Source of the DNA: Fervidobacterium_A thailandense
Lineage (GTDB): Bacteria > Thermotogota > Thermotogae > Thermotogales > Fervidobacteriaceae
Assembly: GCF_041505935.1 (NCBI RefSeq)
Contig: NZ_CP140110.1
Reading direction: 5' to 3' (one strand)
Length of the DNA: 64,000 nucleotides
The position numbers were made by a program, and so were the translations under genes. Shown here in pieces: positions 60,356 to 64,000 of the stretch. How positions within the stretch are numbered: the stretch's first letter is position 1; each line of letters starts with the position of its first letter. The notes beneath the pieces are model-generated. The model saw only the letters and a program-made list of their open reading frames with translations, had not been told where the DNA came from and did not search any database.

Positions 60356-61943
60356 GAGCTTTCACCCCTTCCAGTTCTCCAGCCATCGCAAGACCGAATT
60401 CCACATCCGATGCCGTCGGTGGCAATACTGCCGCGAGTTTGCCTTCACAAACGATCGCGATCCTATCGCAAATGGACTTGAGTTCCGCAAGTTCGCTTGA
60501 AGTTAGAACGATGGTGATACCGTGTTCGCGGTTCAACTTGACAAGATAGTCAAGCACCAACTTCTTGGCTCCAACATCAATTCCCCTCGTGGGCTCCGAA
60601 ACGAAGAGTAATTTCGGATTCAGTGTGAACGCACGGGCCAAACACACCTTCTGCTGGTTTCCACCGCTGAGCCTCCTAACTGGCTGGGTCGGTCCTTTGC
60701 ACCTGATGTCGAGTTCTTTTATCATCTTGAGTGCGTGTTCACGGATTGCTTTTCTGTCATAGATCGTGAATCCCAAGAATCTCTTGGTGAACATACCAAA
60801 TGCCTGTATGGCCGTTGCAACGATGTTCATCTCGACCGACTCATCGAGGAGTAATCCAACACCTCTACGATCTTCGGAAACGTATACGATACCGTTTTTG
60901 AGTGCAAAGAGTGGAGAATTCAGCTGGTATTCCTTACCCAAGTAAGTCACACTACCGGTTGCCGGGTACATCCCGAAAATCCCGTTCGCAACGCCAAGTT
61001 TCCCTTGCCCGGCCAGTCCACCGATACCGAGGATTTCGCCTTCCCTGATATCGATGGAAAAGCCCTTAACCTCTTCTCCCGGCATGTGGACGTGAAGATC
61101 TTTTATCGACATTATAATTTTATTCTCATCAATTGGTACCTTCCGCGGTGGTAACTCGACGTTTTCCACCTTCCTACCAACCATCTTCTCGGCAATCTCA
61201 AAGAGTGTGAATTTTTCCTTCGGACCTTCCCCAACGACGACACCATCGCGGAGAATAACTATCTTGTGTGCTACTTCCAAAACTTCGTGCAACCTGTGCG
61301 AGATGAAGATGATGGAAATCCCCTTCTGGGAAAGGAGTTTTACGACGTTCAACAAAATCTCCGCCTCGCTCTCGGTTAGAACGGCCGTTGGTTCATCGAG
61401 AACGAGGAGTCTCAAACTTCGTTTGTCAATTTCACGTGCGATTTCAACGAACTGCTTGTGTGCAACAGGTAACCCAGCAACAAGTTGCATCTCATCGATC
61501 GAGTGCATACCTATCGTATCGAGCGCCTTGCGGGCATCTTCCCTCATCGGGTCCATGTCCAAAAGTTCCAGACGCTTACCAAAAACCCTGCTAAGCAGAT
61601 TTGGTCTTGTTATTTCTCGGTTCAGCTTAATGTTCTCCGTCACCGTAAAGCCAGGTAATAACATGAATTCCTGGTGCACCATCCCGATGCCTAGCTCCAT
61701 CGCCTTCATCGGTGAATCGATGTTTACACGCTCGCCTTTGAAAATGATCTCTCCTTCAAACCCACCGGTGGAGTGTATCACGGGCATACCAAAGAGGATG
61801 TTCATGAGCGTGGACTTTCCAGCACCGTTTTCACCGACAAGACCGAGGATCTCGCCCTCGTCGAGCGTGATGGTGACGTCCTTCAGAACCTGGTTCCCGT
61901 AATAGAACTTGTTGATCTTTCGCATTTCTAAGAGACGACTCAT
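60348..61943 (-). CDS. Tandem-domain ABC ATPase (sugar/nucleoside importer type)
   Basis: 531 residues with two ATPase domains, as in RbsA/YufO. Domain 1: Walker A GENGAGKSTL and LVLDEPTAVLTESE. Domain 2 has a degenerate Walker A (GIGGLAGQGKLGVANGIFG) but an intact signature RRLSGGNQQKV and VSEPTRGIDVGAKK. SD GGGAGG before ATG 61943. Confidence 0.9.
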   Translation of the reverse strand: MSRLLEMRKINKFYYGNQVLKDVTITLDEGEILGLVGENGAGKSTLMNILFGMPVIHSTGGFEGEIIFKGERVNIDSPMKAMELGIGMVHQEFMLLPGFTVTENIKLNREITRPNLLSRVFGKRLELLDMDPMREDARKALDTIGMHSIDEMQLVAGLPVAHKQFVEIAREIDKRSLRLLVLDEPTAVLTESEAEILLNVVKLLSQKGISIIFISHRLHEVLEVAHKIVILRDGVVVGEGPKEKFTLFEIAEKMVGRKVENVELPPRKVPIDENKIIMSIKDLHVHMPGEEVKGFSIDIREGEILGIGGLAGQGKLGVANGIFGMYPATGSVTYLGKEYQLNSPLFALKNGIVYVSEDRRGVGLLLDESVEMNIVATAIQAFGMFTKRFLGFTIYDRKAIREHALKMIKELDIRCKGPTQPVRRLSGGNQQKVCLARAFTLNPKLLFVSEPTRGIDVGAKKLVLDYLVKLNREHGITIVLTSSELAELKSICDRIAIVCEGKLAAVLPPTASDVEFGLAMAGELEGVKAHD

Positions 61944-61999
61944 GGCTTATCAAACCTCCCAAGAAAGGTTTTCGATAGAATCGGTAGAATTAATAGCAA

Positions 62000-62028
62000 G
62001 GTGTCGGCTTGCGCCGACACCCGTTTTT
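62000..62028. terminator. Intra-operon hairpin between binding protein and ATPase genes
   Basis: 9-bp perfect stem GGTGTCGGC-TTGC-GCCGACACC. The T-run (CGTTTTTT) is on the plus strand; on the minus-strand transcript it is preceded by A-rich sequence and followed by TTGCTATT. It probably acts as a partial terminator or mRNA 3'-end stabiliser favouring the binding protein. Confidence 0.65.
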
Positions 62029-62043
62029 TGGAAATGCCGTTCA

Positions 62044-63162
62044 TTAGAACTTATCTACTCCAAAGATTACGGACTTGTGGATGAACATGTAGTAGTTCTT
62101 GTATGGATCGAGAGTCCTAACTTGGAGTTCAGCTTTTGGATATTTCTTCTTCGCCGCTTCTGTAACGATTAGTTTTATACCGTTGAGGTTCGTTGGGCTG
62201 ACTTTCTTTTGGACAAGTTGAATGGCAATCTCAACACCAGCTTCGACAAAGAGCATGTTCATCGGTACCGGCCAGGTTGCGAACCTTCCAGCGCCACCCA
62301 TCTCGATGATCTTCTTGTTGACTTCCCTGAGGATGTAGGTCATGTCACCGCGTTTGTCTTCAGGGATGGAGATTCCCAGAGTACCGGGGAATCCATGCGT
62401 CGGCGACGGACAGCAGGGCTCAAGATAGTAACCACCGTGCTTGAGAATAGCTTTCTGGAGAGGTTCTTGCATACCGCAGTTTGTTGAGAAGAATCCCGTC
62501 TTCGGACCGTATTTTGCAAGCTGCCTTGGAACGTCTTCAAGGATGAATTGCTGAGCACCAGTCAAGCCTTGTTCACCAAGTGGGTCTGGTGCGGACACGA
62601 AGACGAAGTTGATACCCATTTCCTTCGCTGTCTTTTCCATTATGTCGCGTCTTTCGGCCAAGAGTTTGTAGCTCATATGCCTCGGGAAGGAGTAATGGAT
62701 GATAGTTTCAACGCCCATCTTCTTGGCCAACTCGACGATCGTCCTACCGCGACCGGGAGTGTCGACTTCGAGTACAACATCCGCAGCCGAAGAGATGACC
62801 GCCGGGTCTTCGTGTGGAACACCAACAACGAAAACGATATCTTTCCTCATCTGTTTGACTCTTCTGATAGCGGCTGTCGTTCCGGGAACACCTTGACAAA
62901 TGACGATGGCCTTAACCTGTGGATCGTACGCAAGCTCAACAATCCTTGCAATGGTCGTTTCCTGTTCTTGCATGAACTTATCCGGATAAGTGACGTGAAT
63001 AATATTCGCCTTACCGTATCTCTTAACAACCGCTTCCGCACCCCTGTACTCGTCTTCACCTTGGGAGACCGTGCCTGTCACAACACCGATCTTGAACCCA
63101 AGTTGTGCGAACAAACTCGACAAAAGTAGCACGGCAACAAGTAGAACCAGAACTTTCCTCAT
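62044..63162 (-). CDS. DUF3798-type ABC substrate-binding protein
   Basis: 372 residues: signal peptide (LVLLVAVLLLSSLFAQ) and a type I binding fold (FKIGVVTGTVSQGEDEYRGAEAVVKRYG, KAIVICQGVPGTTAAIRRVKQ, DIVFVVGVPHEDPAVISSAADVVLEVD). Matches DUF3798; ligand unknown. The genes downstream encode its ATPase and two permeases. SD AAGGAGG before ATG 63162. Confidence 0.85.
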   Translation of the reverse strand: MRKVLVLLVAVLLLSSLFAQLGFKIGVVTGTVSQGEDEYRGAEAVVKRYGKANIIHVTYPDKFMQEQETTIARIVELAYDPQVKAIVICQGVPGTTAAIRRVKQMRKDIVFVVGVPHEDPAVISSAADVVLEVDTPGRGRTIVELAKKMGVETIIHYSFPRHMSYKLLAERRDIMEKTAKEMGINFVFVSAPDPLGEQGLTGAQQFILEDVPRQLAKYGPKTGFFSTNCGMQEPLQKAILKHGGYYLEPCCPSPTHGFPGTLGISIPEDKRGDMTYILREVNKKIIEMGGAGRFATWPVPMNMLFVEAGVEIAIQLVQKKVSPTNLNGIKLIVTEAAKKKYPKAELQVRTLDPYKNYYMFIHKSVIFGVDKF

Positions 63163-63215
63163 ACCGACCCCTCCTTCTGAAGGTGTAAGGGAGATACACC
63201 CCCGGGTTACTTTTT

Positions 63216-63243
63216 ATTATACCAGAATTAGTTTCCAAAACAA
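63216..63243 (-). promoter_or_regulatory. Promoter of the DUF3798 importer operon
   Basis: Minus strand: TGG-TATAAT (hexamer 63216-63221, extended -10) with a weak -35 TTGTTT (63238-63243) and a 16-bp spacer. The rest of the gap 63163-63443 shows nothing assignable. Confidence 0.65.
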
Positions 63244-63443
63244 AACTCCAGTTTTAATGTGACTTAAAACATTCTAAAAAGGCTTGTGAAGAACTTCTGT
63301 TTTTTGCTTTCCAAATTGCTACGTTGAAGAAGCTTGATTCAGGCATTGTTTCGCTTATAAAGGCATCAGAATACGACTTTCAGGCCCGACTCTTTACAGA
63401 ACTCCAGGACTCCAAAGCCTCGAACTACAGTGCGTGGAGGAGT

Positions 63444-64000
63444 TCAAACAACTTTATCTATCTTCCTGAATCCCTCTCCCAAAACGTATCTGGCTTCGTG
63501 AACGATGACGAACGCATTCGGATCGATGTGCCTTATCACGTTCAAAACTTCACCAAGTTCCCTCCTGCGCAAGGCAACGTAGAGCACGTCGAACGGTTTT
63601 CCCGAGTACGCACCAACGGCTTTCAGGATCGTGGCACCACGTTCCAAATTTTCGAGGATGTACTTTTTTATCTCGTCGTTTTTCTGCGAGATGATCGTCA
63701 CGGTAATTGAGAGCTCAAGACCTCTGAGTACAAAGTCAATCATTACACCACCGATGATAATAGCAAGTAGTGCATACATACCAGTTCGCGCATCGAAAGT
63801 GAATCCAGCGAGGATACCGATGGCAAAGTCGACCATGAGTAGCGTGGTACCGATGGGGGTATGGAAATACTTGGAGAGAATCTTCGCAACGATATCAGTC
63901 CCACCGGTGGATGAGTTGTTTGCAAAGGCTATGGCCATGCCTATAGAAGTTAAAATGTTACCAAAGAACACCGCCAACATCAAATCGCTTCCCTGGTACT
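63444..64000 (-). CDS. YitT-family membrane protein (N-terminus beyond window)
   Basis: The frame is open to the window edge, giving YQGSDLMLAVFFGN before the first internal start, so the gene continues outside. The visible part has membrane helices with the YitT signature STGGTDIVAKIL, GVMIDFVLRG, and a C-terminal DUF2179 domain (ITVTIISQKNDEIKKYIL, GATILKAVGAYSGKPFDVLYVALRRRELGEVLNVI, DPNAFVIVHEARYVLGEGF). Function unknown. Confidence 0.88.
   Translation of the reverse strand, partial: YQGSDLMLAVFFGNILTSIGMAIAFANNSSTGGTDIVAKILSKYFHTPIGTTLLMVDFAIGILAGFTFDARTGMYALLAIIIGGVMIDFVLRGLELSITVTIISQKNDEIKKYILENLERGATILKAVGAYSGKPFDVLYVALRRRELGEVLNVIRHIDPNAFVIVHEARYVLGEGFRKIDKVV

Overview
The window reads as a chromosomal segment of a thermophilic member of the Thermotogota, most likely Fervidobacterium or a close relative. 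This rests on gene content, not on a database match: NfnAB, a MutL/GlmL-family protein, SpoVS in a non-sporeformer, DUF3798 and DUF4438 proteins, LysM/3D-domain envelope proteins and many HAA-type ABC transporters. Promoters are strong and sigma70-like (TTGACA / TATAAT, often TGn-extended), and Shine-Dalgarno (SD) sequences are strong (GGAGG).

Left part (1-12 kb): a CYTH-like protein, an M15 peptidase, a ferritin-like protein and tRNA-Asn. Next is a CHASE4-HAMP-GGDEF gene broken by an insertion sequence (IS copy 1), then an FmdB-type zinc ribbon and a cold-shock protein. A minus-strand sugar group follows (glycosyltransferase, RsiV-like protein, small membrane ORF, mannose-1-phosphate guanylyltransferase). 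Divergent from it are a MutL-like protein and an envelope protein with a probable CTG start.

Housekeeping run (12.1-23.3 kb): a tightly packed plus-strand series of prfB, minD, minE, envelope/division-type proteins, an RsmJ-like methyltransferase, ftsY, a DUF2225 protein, a LysM-3D lipoprotein, an Rrf2 regulator, mnmA, hpt, an LCP protein and a LolA-like secreted protein.

Mobile-element zone (23.4-34 kb): a truncated PD-(D/E)XK protein, two copies of a 90-bp structured repeat each sitting just upstream of a promoter, an IS481-like element beside tRNA-Leu, wecG- and rsmG-like genes, and a DUF4015-type glycoside hydrolase. Then come rqcP behind a leader terminator, a GAF-GGDEF protein, and IS copy 2 inverted relative to copy 1. 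An ABC exporter and a radical SAM gene follow, which IS copy 2 has separated from their apparent upstream operon partners.

The most interesting region is 37.8-47.6 kb on the minus strand: an operon-like run of nine genes. In transcription order these are a KASIII-like enzyme lacking two catalytic residues, a regulator with two TetR DNA-binding domains in one chain, an alpha/beta hydrolase, an acyl-CoA hydrolase/CoA-transferase, and a complete Liv-type ABC transporter. The transporter's LivM permease is fused to a second alpha/beta hydrolase. Two tandem 19-bp repeats abut the promoter. I infer a system that imports an acyl compound, hydrolyses it and activates it with CoA under dedicated control; the substrate is unknown.

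Right part (47.7-64 kb): a DUF4438 protein, small envelope proteins, a fibronectin-like gene truncated by a third IS type, nfnAB, an ABC-2 exporter, a five-tRNA array (Pro, Gly, Arg, His, Arg) behind a perfect consensus promoter, and spoVS. After that come a four-gene DUF3798/BPD_transp_2 ABC importer and a YitT-family protein cut by the window edge.
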